Shown here: piece after piece, positions 17,109 to 25,294 of the stretch | Numbering within the stretch: position 1 is the first letter of the stretch | How the letters are laid out: the number at the start of each line of letters is the position of its first letter | Source of the DNA: Actimicrobium sp034313845 | GTDB lineage: Bacteria > Pseudomonadota > Gammaproteobacteria > Burkholderiales > Burkholderiaceae_D | Assembly: GCF_034313845.1 (NCBI RefSeq) | Contig: NZ_JAVIWN010000001.1 | Length of the DNA stretch: 64,000 bases | Direction: 5' to 3' (one strand) | The notes under the pieces: model-generated | Told to the model about the DNA's origin: nothing | The model's database searches: none | Seen by the model: only the letters and a program-made list of their open reading frames with translations | Translations under genes and position numbers: made by a program

Positions 17109-17822
17109 TTACCCGCCCAGATATGCTTCCACTACCTTTGGATCATCGAGCAATTCCCGACCCGTGCCGGTCAGAACGATCTTGCCGGTTTCGAGTACGT
17201 AGCCGCGATGGGCGATGCGTAACGCCTGACGCACATTCTGTTCGACCAGCAGGATGGTAAGCCCGGTCAGGTTGATTTCCTTGAGGATGCGGAAAATCTC
17301 CTGGACCATCAACGGTGCCAATCCCATCGACGGTTCATCGAGCAGCAGTACGCGCGGTTTGGCCATCAGTGCCCGGCCGATTGCCAGCATCTGCTGTTCG
17401 CCGCCGGAGAGGTTGCCGGCCATGCCGTCACGCCGTTCTTTCAAAACAGGGAACAAGGTGTAGACCCACTCCAGGTCTTTCGCCACGCCGCTTTTATCTT
17501 TGCGGGCATAAGTGCCCAACGCCAGATTTTCGCTCACGGTCAGCGTCGTCAGAATCGCCCGTCCTTCGGCGACCTGCACCACGCCAAGGCCAACGATCTG
17601 GTGCGGTGCCAGCTTGGTCAGGTCAGCCCCGTCGAACAGGACTTGACCGCCGACCGTTTTCAGCAAGCCGGAGATGGCCAGCAACGCGGTACTTTTGCCG
17701 GCACCATTGGCACCGACCAGTGCGGTGATTTCGCCTTCATGCAGTACCAGGTCGATACCTTTGACGGCAGCGATCTGTCCGTAGGAAACGGCCAGGTCGC
17801 TGACCTGCAGAATCGCGCTCAT
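17109..17822 (-). CDS. livF: Branched-chain amino acid ABC transporter ATP-binding protein LivF
   Basis: This is one of the two cytoplasmic ATPases of a high-affinity branched-chain amino acid (or related amide) importer. The 237-residue protein has Walker A GANGAGKST, signature LSGGEQQM, Walker B VLLLDEPSMGLAP and the C-terminal TGTGRELLDDPKVVEAYLGG typical of LivF. The ATG at 17822 overlaps the livG stop (ATGA), whereas the longer open frame would lie inside livG. It is the last gene of the livK-H-M-G-F operon and converges with serA with 38 bases between stops. No clear hairpin terminator was seen after it. Confidence 0.96.
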   Translation of the reverse strand: MSAILQVSDLAVSYGQIAAVKGIDLVLHEGEITALVGANGAGKSTALLAISGLLKTVGGQVLFDGADLTKLAPHQIVGLGVVQVAEGRAILTTLTVSENLALGTYARKDKSGVAKDLEWVYTLFPVLKERRDGMAGNLSGGEQQMLAIGRALMAKPRVLLLDEPSMGLAPLMVQEIFRILKEINLTGLTILLVEQNVRQALRIAHRGYVLETGKIVLTGTGRELLDDPKVVEAYLGG

Positions 17823-18577
17823 GCTTCTTCCTTGCCGAGATAGGCTTCGATGACTTCGGGATTGTTCTTGATCTCGGACGGCGTGCCTTCGGCGATGATG
17901 CGACCGAAGTTGAGGACCGCGATGCGGTCGCACAGGCCCATGACGAAACGCATGTCGTGTTCGATCAGGAAAATCGTGTAGCCACGCTCCTTGATATTGA
18001 CGATCTCGGCCATCAGATCGGATTTTTCGGACGGATTCATGCCGGCGACCGGTTCGTCGAGCAGCAGCAGTTTGGGTTCGGTGGCCAGCGCACGGGCAAA
18101 TTCGAGCCGGCGCTGTTCGCCATACGACAGGCTTTCAGCCAGCATGCCGGCCTTGTGATCGAGTCGCACCCACGACAGCAGCTCGTGTGCGCGCTCGCGG
18201 GCTTTCGCTTCGGCATTGCGAAAGCTCGCCAGATTGAGCAGCAAACCGACCATGCCGTAGTCGAGATGGTCATGCATGCCGACGATAACGTTTTCGAGCA
18301 GCGTCATTTCCTTGAAAATGCGGATGTTCTGGAAGGTCCGTGCAATGCCCAGTTCGGTGATCTCGTGCGGCGCGACCGCACCAAGATTTTTCCCATTAAA
18401 AACGATGCTGCCGCCAGTGGGCTGCAGCAGCCCGGTCAGCAAGTTGAAGACCGTGGTCTTGCCCGCACCGTTCGGTCCGATCATGCCGAAGATGCCGCCT
18501 TGCGGCACCGTGAAGCTGACATCCTGCAGCACCTTGAGGCCGCCGAACTGCTTGCTGATCTGATTCATTTGCAGCAT
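17819..18577 (-). CDS. livG: Branched-chain amino acid ABC transporter ATP-binding protein LivG
   Basis: This is the second ATPase of the importer, 252 residues. It has Walker A GPNGAGKTT, the signature LSYGEQRRLEFARAL and Walker B LLLLDEPVAGMNP. It also carries the loop insertion and C-terminal extension (EGTPSEIKNNPEVIEAYLG) that distinguish LivG from LivF. It starts within the livM stop (TGATG overlap) and overlaps livF by four bases, so the two ATPases should be made in equal amounts. All nucleotide-binding motifs are intact. Confidence 0.96.
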   Translation of the reverse strand: MLQMNQISKQFGGLKVLQDVSFTVPQGGIFGMIGPNGAGKTTVFNLLTGLLQPTGGSIVFNGKNLGAVAPHEITELGIARTFQNIRIFKEMTLLENVIVGMHDHLDYGMVGLLLNLASFRNAEAKARERAHELLSWVRLDHKAGMLAESLSYGEQRRLEFARALATEPKLLLLDEPVAGMNPSEKSDLMAEIVNIKERGYTIFLIEHDMRFVMGLCDRIAVLNFGRIIAEGTPSEIKNNPEVIEAYLGKEEA

Positions 18578-19446
18578 CAGATCTCCTTCTTCGTTGAGGT
18601 GCGCTTGAACAGGGCACGTAGGCGCGCCGGGTCCCAGATACCTTTAGGCAGATACAGGATGACGACGATCAGGATCAGGCCATTGAAGGCCAGCCGGAAG
18701 TGCTTGAACTCGCGCAGCACTTCGGGCAACAGCGTCAGGATGGTCGCGCCCAGCGTCGGACCGATCAGGTTGGCGGTGCCGCCGAAGACAGCCATGGTCA
18801 GGATATCGACGGCGTTTTCAAACGCGTAATTGCCCGGACCGATGGTGAACGTGTAATGCGCGTTGAGGCCACCGGCGACGCCGGCGATGACTGCGCCGCT
18901 GACAAACGCGAGCAGTTTGTAGCCGGCGACATTGATGCCCATCAGCTGTGCTGCGACTTCATCAGCCTTGATGGCTTCAAAGGCGCGTCCGATTTTCGAG
19001 CGGCGCATGCGCGCAAGGACATATAGCGTGAGCGCCAGCAGCAGCGCGATGTGCCAGATCTCGGTCTTGAGCGGAATGCCATTGAGACCCATCGGACCGC
19101 CGGTCACATCGAGATTGAGCACGATGACGCGCACCACTTCGCCAAAGCCCAGCGTGGCCATCGCGAGATAGACCCCGGACAAGCGCAGCGTCGGGATGCC
19201 GATAATCAGTGCGACCAGGGCCGGCAGCACGCCGGCAGCGAGCAAGGCCAGCGGGAATGCGACGTCGGCTTGCATCGTCAGCATCGCTGCGGCGTACGCA
19301 CCAATGCCCATGAACGCGGCATTGGCCAGCGACAGCAAACCGCAGGACAGCGTGAGGTAAATCGACAGCGCCAGCATTGCATTGACGCCGATGCTGAAGA
19401 TGACGGTGTTGTAAGTCGACCAGAAAGCCTGCCACCATTCCATCAT
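18577..19446 (-). CDS. livM: Branched-chain amino acid ABC transporter permease LivM
   Basis: LivM is an integral inner-membrane permease of the importer. The 289-residue protein has about eight to nine hydrophobic helices. It carries the conserved cytoplasmic segment RIGRAFEAIKADEVAAQLMGINVAGYK, which contacts the ATPases, and the later GGTANLIGPTLGA motif of the LivM family. It starts one base after livH ends and overlaps livG. It has no long N-terminal extension, so it is a short-form LivM. The substrate (leucine, isoleucine, valine, or urea and short amides) cannot be assigned from the permease alone. Confidence 0.95.
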   Translation of the reverse strand: MMEWWQAFWSTYNTVIFSIGVNAMLALSIYLTLSCGLLSLANAAFMGIGAYAAAMLTMQADVAFPLALLAAGVLPALVALIIGIPTLRLSGVYLAMATLGFGEVVRVIVLNLDVTGGPMGLNGIPLKTEIWHIALLLALTLYVLARMRRSKIGRAFEAIKADEVAAQLMGINVAGYKLLAFVSGAVIAGVAGGLNAHYTFTIGPGNYAFENAVDILTMAVFGGTANLIGPTLGATILTLLPEVLREFKHFRLAFNGLILIVVILYLPKGIWDPARLRALFKRTSTKKEI

Positions 19447-19447
19447 G

Positions 19448-20329
19448 TCAGGCCTTCCTTTCCAGCACTTTGCCGAACATGCCGGATGGCCGCACCAGCA
19501 GGATCACGAACAGCAGACCGAAGGCGACCGCATCGCGGAAATCGCTCGACAGGTACGCCACGCTCATGACTTCGGCAAAGCCGAGGAACAGGCCACCGAT
19601 CATCGCGCCACGGATATCGCCCATGCCGCCAAGGATGATGACGGCGATGCCCTTGTGCAGCATCGGTTGTCCCATGAACGGCGAGATCGCGTTGAACGAC
19701 AAGCCGACCAGCACGCCGGCGACACCACCGAGTGCCGCCGCGGTGAACGAGGTCAGCAGGAATAACCCCTCGACATTGATGCCCAGTAGTGCGGCGGCTT
19801 TCGGTGATTCGGCAATCGCGCGCAGCGCACGACCAAGTTGCGTGCGACGCATCACGACCAGCAGCACGACCATCAGCAGAAATGAAATCGCGACGATGCC
19901 GATCTGGACAGCGGTCACATGCACGCTGCCGAACGTGATGCTTTGTTCGGGGATGGTGCCGACCGGGAAGCGGTTGTTCTCGGCACCGAACAGGCCTTGC
20001 GCCAGACTGGTCAGCATGATGGCTACGCCGATCGAGGCGATCATCGGCGACAGATGCGGTGCATTGCGTTTGCGCAGCGGCCGCAACACCAGATAGTCGA
20101 CCAGCAAACCAATCAGGCCGGCCACCAGCATGGCAGCGAGTAATGCCAGCCAGAGCGGAAACGCCATCTTCTCGACCAGCAAAAGCGCGGCGTAACTGCC
20201 CAGCATGAAGATCGCGCCATGCGATAAATTGATGACGCCCAGCACGCCGAAAACCAGCGTGAAGCCCAGTGCGAACAGCGCATACACGCTGCCCAGCGAC
20301 AGGGCATTAATCAGTTGTTGTTCGAGCAT
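19448..20329 (-). CDS. livH: Branched-chain amino acid ABC transporter permease LivH
   Basis: LivH is the other membrane permease, 293 residues, with about eight hydrophobic helices. It begins with the family pattern QQLINALSLGSVYALFALGFTLVFGVLGVINLSHG. It contains the cytoplasmic coupling segment TQLGRALRAIAESPKAAALLGIN and the C-terminal GGMGDIRGAMIGG motif. It is followed by livM after a single base and preceded by livK across 99 bases that contain a hairpin (20359-20394). That spacer may lower expression of the membrane components relative to the binding protein, a common arrangement in binding-protein transport operons. Confidence 0.95.
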   Translation of the reverse strand: MLEQQLINALSLGSVYALFALGFTLVFGVLGVINLSHGAIFMLGSYAALLLVEKMAFPLWLALLAAMLVAGLIGLLVDYLVLRPLRKRNAPHLSPMIASIGVAIMLTSLAQGLFGAENNRFPVGTIPEQSITFGSVHVTAVQIGIVAISFLLMVVLLVVMRRTQLGRALRAIAESPKAAALLGINVEGLFLLTSFTAAALGGVAGVLVGLSFNAISPFMGQPMLHKGIAVIILGGMGDIRGAMIGGLFLGFAEVMSVAYLSSDFRDAVAFGLLFVILLVRPSGMFGKVLERKA

Positions 20330-20358
20330 AGTCCCTGCATGAATTGAAAATACGGAAG

Positions 20359-20394
20359 CTGCGGCATGGCCAGCGTAAGCCGGGAATGCCGCAG
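20359..20394 (-). promoter_or_regulatory. Hairpin between livK and livH
   Basis: CTGCGGCAT (20359-20367) and ATGCCGCAG (20386-20394) form a perfect 9-base stem, with further GGC/GCC pairing possible inside the loop. It lies between the binding-protein gene and the first permease gene on the minus strand. It has no T run. It fits an mRNA-stabilising or partial attenuation structure that lets livK be expressed above livHMGF. Confidence 0.5.
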
Positions 20395-20428
20395 GTAAAA
20401 CGGTTAGAACTAAAATTGTTCGCGTGAT

Positions 20429-21586
20429 TTATTTCAGCAGCACAAACTTGCCGCCCTTGGCGATATTGACGATGGCATCCTGGTTGGCATCATATCCGGC
20501 AGGTTTGCCATCCTTGCCGGTAGCGTGGCGGAACGCGAACGCTCCGGTGGCACCGTTGAGCTTGACGGTCGGCAGCGCTGTTGCCAGTGCCAGCCTGTCC
20601 TTGTCGAGCGCACCGGTCAGCTTCACGTTCTTGAGTGCGTCGGCAACGATGTAAATCGCGTCATAGGCCTGGGCCGCAAACTGGTCCGGCTCGGCATTGA
20701 ACTTGGTTTTGTAGGCAGCGATGAAGGCCTTGTTGGCTGGCGTCATGTTCTCGGACGACCATGGGCTACCCATGATGGTGTTGTCGGCCGCATCCTTGGC
20801 GATCTCGAACAGCTTCGGTGAATTGAAGCCGTTACCACCGATGAACGGTTGCTTCATGCCCAGCGTGCGGGTTTGCAGGATGATGTTGGCGGCTTCTTCG
20901 GCCAGGCACGAACACACGATTGCGTCAGGATTGGTGGCCTTGATCTTGGTCAGCTGGGCCTTGAAATCAACGTCGCCCTTGGCATAAGTTTCGGTGGTGG
21001 TGATCTCGATTTTTTGCGCGTCGAGGGTGGTCTTGAAGACGTCGTAGCCGCTCTTGGTGAAAGCGTCATCGTTGCCATAGACCACTGCGACTTTTTTCAG
21101 ACCGAAATGCTTGACGGCTGCTGCGGTGGTGACTGGCAAGACGTCGGCTTCCATGACTGAATTGCGGAACACGGTCGGGCCCATCGTGCTGATGCCATCG
21201 GCGGTGTTGCTGGTGCCGAAGACGACGACTTTGGTGGCGACGGCAATCGGGTCGGCGGCAAAGGCCGAATTCGATAGCGTCGGACCGAAGACCATCAGGA
21301 CCTTGTCCTGGAAAATCAGTTTCTTGAAGACGTTGATGGCTTCTTCTTTTTTGCCTTGCTCGTCGTCGATGATCAGTACCAGCTTGTTGCCGTTGACACC
21401 GCCCTTGGCATTGATTTCGTCAGCGGCCAGCGTCAGGCCATTCTTGATGGCGCTACCGTATTTGGCGGCCGGGCCGGTCAGGGCTTCAGCGGCACCGAGC
21501 TTGATGTCGGCGGCGAAGGCCGAACAGCCGATGCCAGCAGCGATCAGGGCCAGGGTCAGTTTTTTGATGGTCAACGTGGTGTGCAT
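20429..21586 (-). CDS. livK: Branched-chain amino acid ABC transporter substrate-binding protein (LivK/LivJ family)
   Basis: This is the periplasmic binding protein that captures the substrate for LivHMGF. The 385-residue precursor begins with a clear signal peptide (hydrophobic LALIAAGIGCSAFA, cleavage probably after AFA). It then shows the family start DIKLGAAEALTGPAAKYG and two lobes of periplasmic-binding fold type I. The ATG at 21586 has GGAG about eight bases upstream and begins the signal peptide; the longer frame to 21748 lacks these. It is the first gene of the operon, with 99 bases and a hairpin before livH. Ligand identity is not readable here. Confidence 0.94.
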   Translation of the reverse strand: MHTTLTIKKLTLALIAAGIGCSAFAADIKLGAAEALTGPAAKYGSAIKNGLTLAADEINAKGGVNGNKLVLIIDDEQGKKEEAINVFKKLIFQDKVLMVFGPTLSNSAFAADPIAVATKVVVFGTSNTADGISTMGPTVFRNSVMEADVLPVTTAAAVKHFGLKKVAVVYGNDDAFTKSGYDVFKTTLDAQKIEITTTETYAKGDVDFKAQLTKIKATNPDAIVCSCLAEEAANIILQTRTLGMKQPFIGGNGFNSPKLFEIAKDAADNTIMGSPWSSENMTPANKAFIAAYKTKFNAEPDQFAAQAYDAIYIVADALKNVKLTGALDKDRLALATALPTVKLNGATGAFAFRHATGKDGKPAGYDANQDAIVNIAKGGKFVLLK

Positions 21587-21749
21587 GGAATCTCCGGGAA
21601 GTGGCATGTCTCTGCTGTTGTCGATCAGCGCTTGATTGCGCGCCGTGTTTTTGTAACGAACGGTCGTGAGGGTAGCAGGGACTGCGTGCGGGATCAACTG
21701 TGGCGAACCACAACGAGCAGTTGCATCAAGATCAATCAACCGGCACATG

Positions 21750-21789
21750 AAAAAAACCGCCTGCCGGTTCTTGCAAACAGGCAGGCGGT
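21750..21789 (-). terminator. Rho-independent terminator after the small lipoprotein gene
   Basis: On the minus strand a perfect 10-base stem (ACCGCCTGCC at 21756-21765 with GGCAGGCGGT at 21780-21789 on the plus strand) with a 14-base loop is followed by a run of T residues (plus-strand A run at 21750-21756). It lies 27 bases after the stop of the lipoprotein gene at 21817. It separates that transcription unit from livK. Confidence 0.9.
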
Positions 21790-21816
21790 GGGGGCAGGCG
21801 TTACTGCAGGGTTGAC

Positions 21817-22056
21817 TTATTTAACCGGTGCGGCAGCCGTGTCTTCCGGCGAGGTGGTGCCGATACTGTCGATTTCACGCGCCGGGATATCATCCGGTGC
21901 CGTGCTGACCAGGTTGGTAACGAAGGTGATGAAGCCATCGACAAACGTGGTGCCAGCCGGCGGCGTGACCACTTCCGAGCCACTGCTGCTGCCACCGCCG
22001 CACGCTGATAGCGACAGTGCTGCTGTCATGGCACATAAAAGTACAATTTTTCTCAT
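21817..22056 (-). CDS. Small secreted lipoprotein of unknown function
   Basis: This 79-residue protein has a lipoprotein signal peptide: positively charged MRK, a hydrophobic stretch, and the lipobox LSAC with the modified cysteine at residue 19. A glycine- and serine-rich linker (GGGSSSG) follows. The mature part is short and acidic, with no family that I recognise. It is the second gene of a two-gene unit behind the DUF4331 gene, 38 bases downstream, and is followed by a strong terminator. Co-expression with the secreted DUF4331 protein suggests a partner or anchor role, but this is inference. Confidence 0.75.
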   Translation of the reverse strand: MRKIVLLCAMTAALSLSACGGGSSSGSEVVTPPAGTTFVDGFITFVTNLVSTAPDDIPAREIDSIGTTSPEDTAAAPVK

Positions 22057-22094
22057 GGTGCTCTCCTGATCAATTCCTTGAAGGTTGGCTGGTA

Positions 22095-23591
22095 TTAATG
22101 CTTCAACGAGCCAGCGATGGGCGTTTTCAGGTACGGGAAGGCATTGTCGAAGAAGGTGGCATCCACGAACGCTCCATCGGTGAAATCGATATCACCGGAG
22201 GGCGCATCGCCGGGAACGCAGCCGATACTGAGCTTGCACAAGCGACCCATGACGACGCGCAGCGCGATATCGACGACGTCATCGCCAGGACGACGACCAT
22301 TCGGAAAACCGGCGTTATCGCCACCGATGACACCGAGGCGTTTTTGCGCAGCGGGCGCAGTGACGGCGGTCGATGTATTGAGGCGCAGCATTTCCGAACC
22401 GACCACGTTGGCAGGCTGGTTGACACCTTGAACGCCGGTCAGGAAGGCGGCGACCAGATCGTTACGCGGGAAGTTGGTTGGTGCCTTGACGCCAGCCGAA
22501 CCAAACAGGATTTCCACCAGGGCTGGCAGGGTAGGGTTGGTGACGTAGTCGATGAATTGGGCATCGCCGCTTGGCATGCTGTGATTGAACTGGTCCTTGT
22601 CTTTCAGACCGATCACGACTTCATTGACCAGCGGTGCGCCAAGACGCGATACCTGGGTCCAGGCACCGCCTTGTTTTGCGGCCTTGCTGGAGTTCGGGGT
22701 CGGGTTGATCAAGCGACCTTGACGAACGCTGGCCGTGGTCCATGCACCGATGACTGGCTCGGTACCGTTGGTCAGGCACACGGTCGGGATTTCGAGTTCG
22801 ATCGACGTGACGTTCTTGTCGGCCAGATCATCATGGGCGGCGCGCTCGGCATTCGGATCAAACGCGGTGGCGGGTGCCTTGATGTTGATCAGGTCAAACG
22901 TTTCGCCGAGGTTGACGACGAAAGGATCTTTGCGCTGGCCAACGAACATCTTGCCGGGCAGTGCGCAGCCTGGAATGTTGATTGAGACGACGTGCTGTGC
23001 GGCGTAGGCAGCGTAATCGGGAATGGACTTGTTGCCGATGTTGTCGAGTGGCTTTTCGAAGGTGGCCGAACCGCCAGCGGCGTTGGTGATGGCCGCTTTG
23101 GTGCCCGTGCGACGATCGCCGGTGACCAGGGTGACGGTGTAGGTTTCACGGATATTGGCACCGGCTGCATTGGGGGCGGTAATGGCACCGCCATTGACGA
23201 CCAGCGGGATCGAGACTTTTTTTCCGCCGACGGTGAGCTGGGTATCCTTGTTGGTATTGTTGAAGCGGAACTGGTACGTTAGTTGCTCTTTGCCGTTGCC
23301 GTTGTTGTTGATGTGGATTTCGTAGAGGGCATCCGTGTCCATCGCAAAATAGTTCGGACCGCCGTAGGCATCTTGCAGTGGCGCGTAGTTGGCGATAATC
23401 GTGGTGTACGCGGCGCGGTTGGCTTCGTAACTGCGGAACAGGTAAAGATCCGTGCCATCGACTTTCGGCATGCTGGTAATGAACGGTGCCTCGCGGTGGC
23501 TGGACGCCACGGCGGGAACCGAAAACAGGGTGGCGAGGGCGCTGGCAACAAGTGCGGCACAGCAGGTGGTTTTGGTGATCGATGGTTTCAT
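22095..23591 (-). CDS. Secreted DUF4331 family protein
   Basis: This 498-residue protein has a signal peptide (residues 1 to about 30, ending in VPAVA) and the diagnostic start SSHREAPFI of the mature DUF4331 family. The next region, DGTDLYLFRSYE, and the repeated beta-strand-rich domains fit secreted members of this family, whose function is not established. The ATG at 23591 is chosen because a strong Shine-Dalgarno (GAAGGAG) lies seven bases before it. The frame begins at 23606 but that start is inferior. The leader contains a nested hairpin directly upstream of the ribosome binding site. It forms a two-gene unit with the lipoprotein gene and appears intact. Confidence 0.85.
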   Translation of the reverse strand: MKPSITKTTCCAALVASALATLFSVPAVASSHREAPFITSMPKVDGTDLYLFRSYEANRAAYTTIIANYAPLQDAYGGPNYFAMDTDALYEIHINNNGNGKEQLTYQFRFNNTNKDTQLTVGGKKVSIPLVVNGGAITAPNAAGANIRETYTVTLVTGDRRTGTKAAITNAAGGSATFEKPLDNIGNKSIPDYAAYAAQHVVSINIPGCALPGKMFVGQRKDPFVVNLGETFDLINIKAPATAFDPNAERAAHDDLADKNVTSIELEIPTVCLTNGTEPVIGAWTTASVRQGRLINPTPNSSKAAKQGGAWTQVSRLGAPLVNEVVIGLKDKDQFNHSMPSGDAQFIDYVTNPTLPALVEILFGSAGVKAPTNFPRNDLVAAFLTGVQGVNQPANVVGSEMLRLNTSTAVTAPAAQKRLGVIGGDNAGFPNGRRPGDDVVDIALRVVMGRLCKLSIGCVPGDAPSGDIDFTDGAFVDATFFDNAFPYLKTPIAGSLKH

Positions 23592-23605
23592 TGCGGTCTC
23601 CTTCA

Positions 23606-23647
23606 AAAGTGTTTTGGCTCGGATGAGCCTGAGTTACCAAACACTTT
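23606..23647 (-). promoter_or_regulatory. Nested hairpin in the leader of the DUF4331 gene
   Basis: On the minus strand the mRNA leader can form an outer stem of nine pairs (AAAGTGTTT with AAACACTTT, one bulged base). Inside it is a perfect GGCTC/GAGCC hairpin with a 4-base loop. The structure ends two bases from the GAAGGAG ribosome binding site (23598-23604) and could control access to it. It has no T run and so is not a terminator. Confidence 0.5.
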
Positions 23648-23751
23648 ACGAAGGCGAATCCGGATCGGATTCAACTATTTGAAACAGGTCGTAGTTGTAT
23701 TGAATTGGTTTGTGTCGGGATGTCGTGCTTGCGTTATCGAGGTGGTGCGCT

Positions 23752-23764
23752 CGGTGCAATGCCC
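23752..23764 (-). repeat. Half copy of the REP-like palindrome
   Basis: The bases CGGTGCAATGCCC match exactly one arm plus centre of the REP-like element found at 27153, 28717 and 54641, read in the opposite orientation. The other arm is missing. It lies in the gap downstream of the argH stop codon. It looks like a decayed copy. Confidence 0.45.
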
Positions 23765-23816
23765 TGACTCCGTCAGAGAGTCGGGACCACGGACCGATCC
23801 GCAAGTCCCGCTCGCC

Positions 23817-25214
23817 TTATCCCGCGAGTTGTGCGCGCACCCGGGCAATTGCCAGACGAACCTGACGTGGCGCTGTACCGCCGACATGGTCGCGCGCTGC
23901 AACCGAGCCTTCGAGGGTCAGCACCGCGTAAATATCTTCTTCGACCAAGGGAGAAAACGCCTTGAGCTGGTCCAGCGTCAGGTCGGCCAGATCGCATTCC
24001 TTGTCGACGCACACGCGTACGGCATGTGCCACCGCTTCATGGGCATCACGGAACGGCAAGCCTTTTTTGACCAGATAATCGGCCAGATCCGTCGCGGTGG
24101 CATATCCCTGCATCGCTGCCGCACGCATGGCCGCCGGCTTGACGGTGATGCCACGCGCCATGTCGGCGAAGATACGCAGCGTATCGGTGAGGGTGTCGAC
24201 AGTGTCGAACAGTGGTTCCTTGTCTTCCTGATTGTCCTTGTTGTAGGCCAGTGGCTGGCCTTTCATCAAGGTCAGCAGACACATCAGATGACCCGTGACG
24301 CGGCCGGTCTTGCCGCGTGCCAGTTCGGGCACATCGGGATTTTTCTTTTGCGGCATGATCGACGAGCCGGTACAGAAGCGGTCGGCGATATCAATGAAGC
24401 CGACACGCGGACTCATCCAGATCACCAGTTCTTCTGACATGCGCGAAATGTGGGTCATCACGAGTGCGGCTGCGGCACAGAATTCGATGGCAAAGTCGCG
24501 GTCCGAGACAGCGTCGAGCGAATTGAAACAGACTTCATCAAAACCCAGCAATTGCGCGACCAGTTCGCGATCGATCGGGAAGGTGGTGCCGGCCAGCGCG
24601 GCAGCACCGAGTGGCAGGCGGTTGACGCGTTTGCGGCAATCGGCGAGGCGTTCGGTATCACGGCCAAACATTTCGACATAGGCCAGCAAGTGGTGGCCGA
24701 AGGTGACAGGTTGCGCGACCTGCATATGCGTGAAGCCGGGCAGGATGGTGTCGGCGTGCTGCTCGGCCAGGTCCACCAGCGCCAGACGCAAGTCACCCAG
24801 CAGGAGGGTCAAGTCATCGATGGCACCGCGCAGGTACAGGCGGATGTCGGTGGCGACCTGGTCATTGCGCGAGCGGCCGGTGTGAAGCCGTTTGCCGGCG
24901 TCGCCGACCAGTTCGGTCAAACGCTTTTCGATATTCAGATGCACATCTTCGAGGTCCAGCAACCATTCAAAACTGCCTTCGGCAATCTCGTTGCCAATTT
25001 GCTGCAAGCCACCGCGGATCGCCGATAGGTCGTCGCTGCTGATGATTTTTTGCTGCGCCAGCATCTGGGCATGGGCCAGCGAGCCCTGGATGTCCACTTC
25101 GGCGAGTCGCTTGTCGAAGAAAACCGACGCGGTGTAGCGTTTTACCAGATCGGAGACCGGTTCTGAAAAACGGGCCGACCAGGCTTCGCTTTTTTTGGAG
25201 AATTGTGCTGTCAT
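23817..25214 (-). CDS. argH: Argininosuccinate lyase
   Basis: ArgH splits argininosuccinate into arginine and fumarate, the last step of arginine synthesis. The 465-residue product is full length and contains the superfamily signature GSSIMPQKKNP with the catalytic serine. It also has the TGRSRNDQVATD and GFTHMQVAQPVTFG regions that line the active site. The ATG at 25214 (MTAQFSKKSEAWS) is preferred over the upstream in-frame start at 25262, because the protein then aligns with the family start. It is divergent from the AlgZ-type kinase gene, 80 bases between starts. The same argH neighbourhood is known in pseudomonads next to algZ and algR. Confidence 0.96.
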   Translation of the reverse strand: MTAQFSKKSEAWSARFSEPVSDLVKRYTASVFFDKRLAEVDIQGSLAHAQMLAQQKIISSDDLSAIRGGLQQIGNEIAEGSFEWLLDLEDVHLNIEKRLTELVGDAGKRLHTGRSRNDQVATDIRLYLRGAIDDLTLLLGDLRLALVDLAEQHADTILPGFTHMQVAQPVTFGHHLLAYVEMFGRDTERLADCRKRVNRLPLGAAALAGTTFPIDRELVAQLLGFDEVCFNSLDAVSDRDFAIEFCAAAALVMTHISRMSEELVIWMSPRVGFIDIADRFCTGSSIMPQKKNPDVPELARGKTGRVTGHLMCLLTLMKGQPLAYNKDNQEDKEPLFDTVDTLTDTLRIFADMARGITVKPAAMRAAAMQGYATATDLADYLVKKGLPFRDAHEAVAHAVRVCVDKECDLADLTLDQLKAFSPLVEEDIYAVLTLEGSVAARDHVGGTAPRQVRLAIARVRAQLAG

Positions 25215-25294
25215 GAGTGAATTCCGGAAAGTTGGTGTCTGAACCGGCCGATTATAAAACAAGCCCCATCCTGATTTTTAGAATCGAGTCAACG

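Noticed and set aside
17823..17933. N-terminal extension of LivF
   Set aside because: The extra residues are Arg- and His-rich shadow sequence inside livG; the ATG overlapping the livG stop fits the family start.
21721..21735. A second FNR-like sequence (TTGCATCAAGATCAA)
   Set aside because: The half-sites do not keep the 4-base spacing and the left half does not match TTGAT, so it is not a credible box.
23283..24437. A 384-codon plus-strand frame opposite argH and the DUF4331 gene
   Set aside because: It crosses two real minus-strand genes and the gap between them; the composition is that of an antisense shadow.
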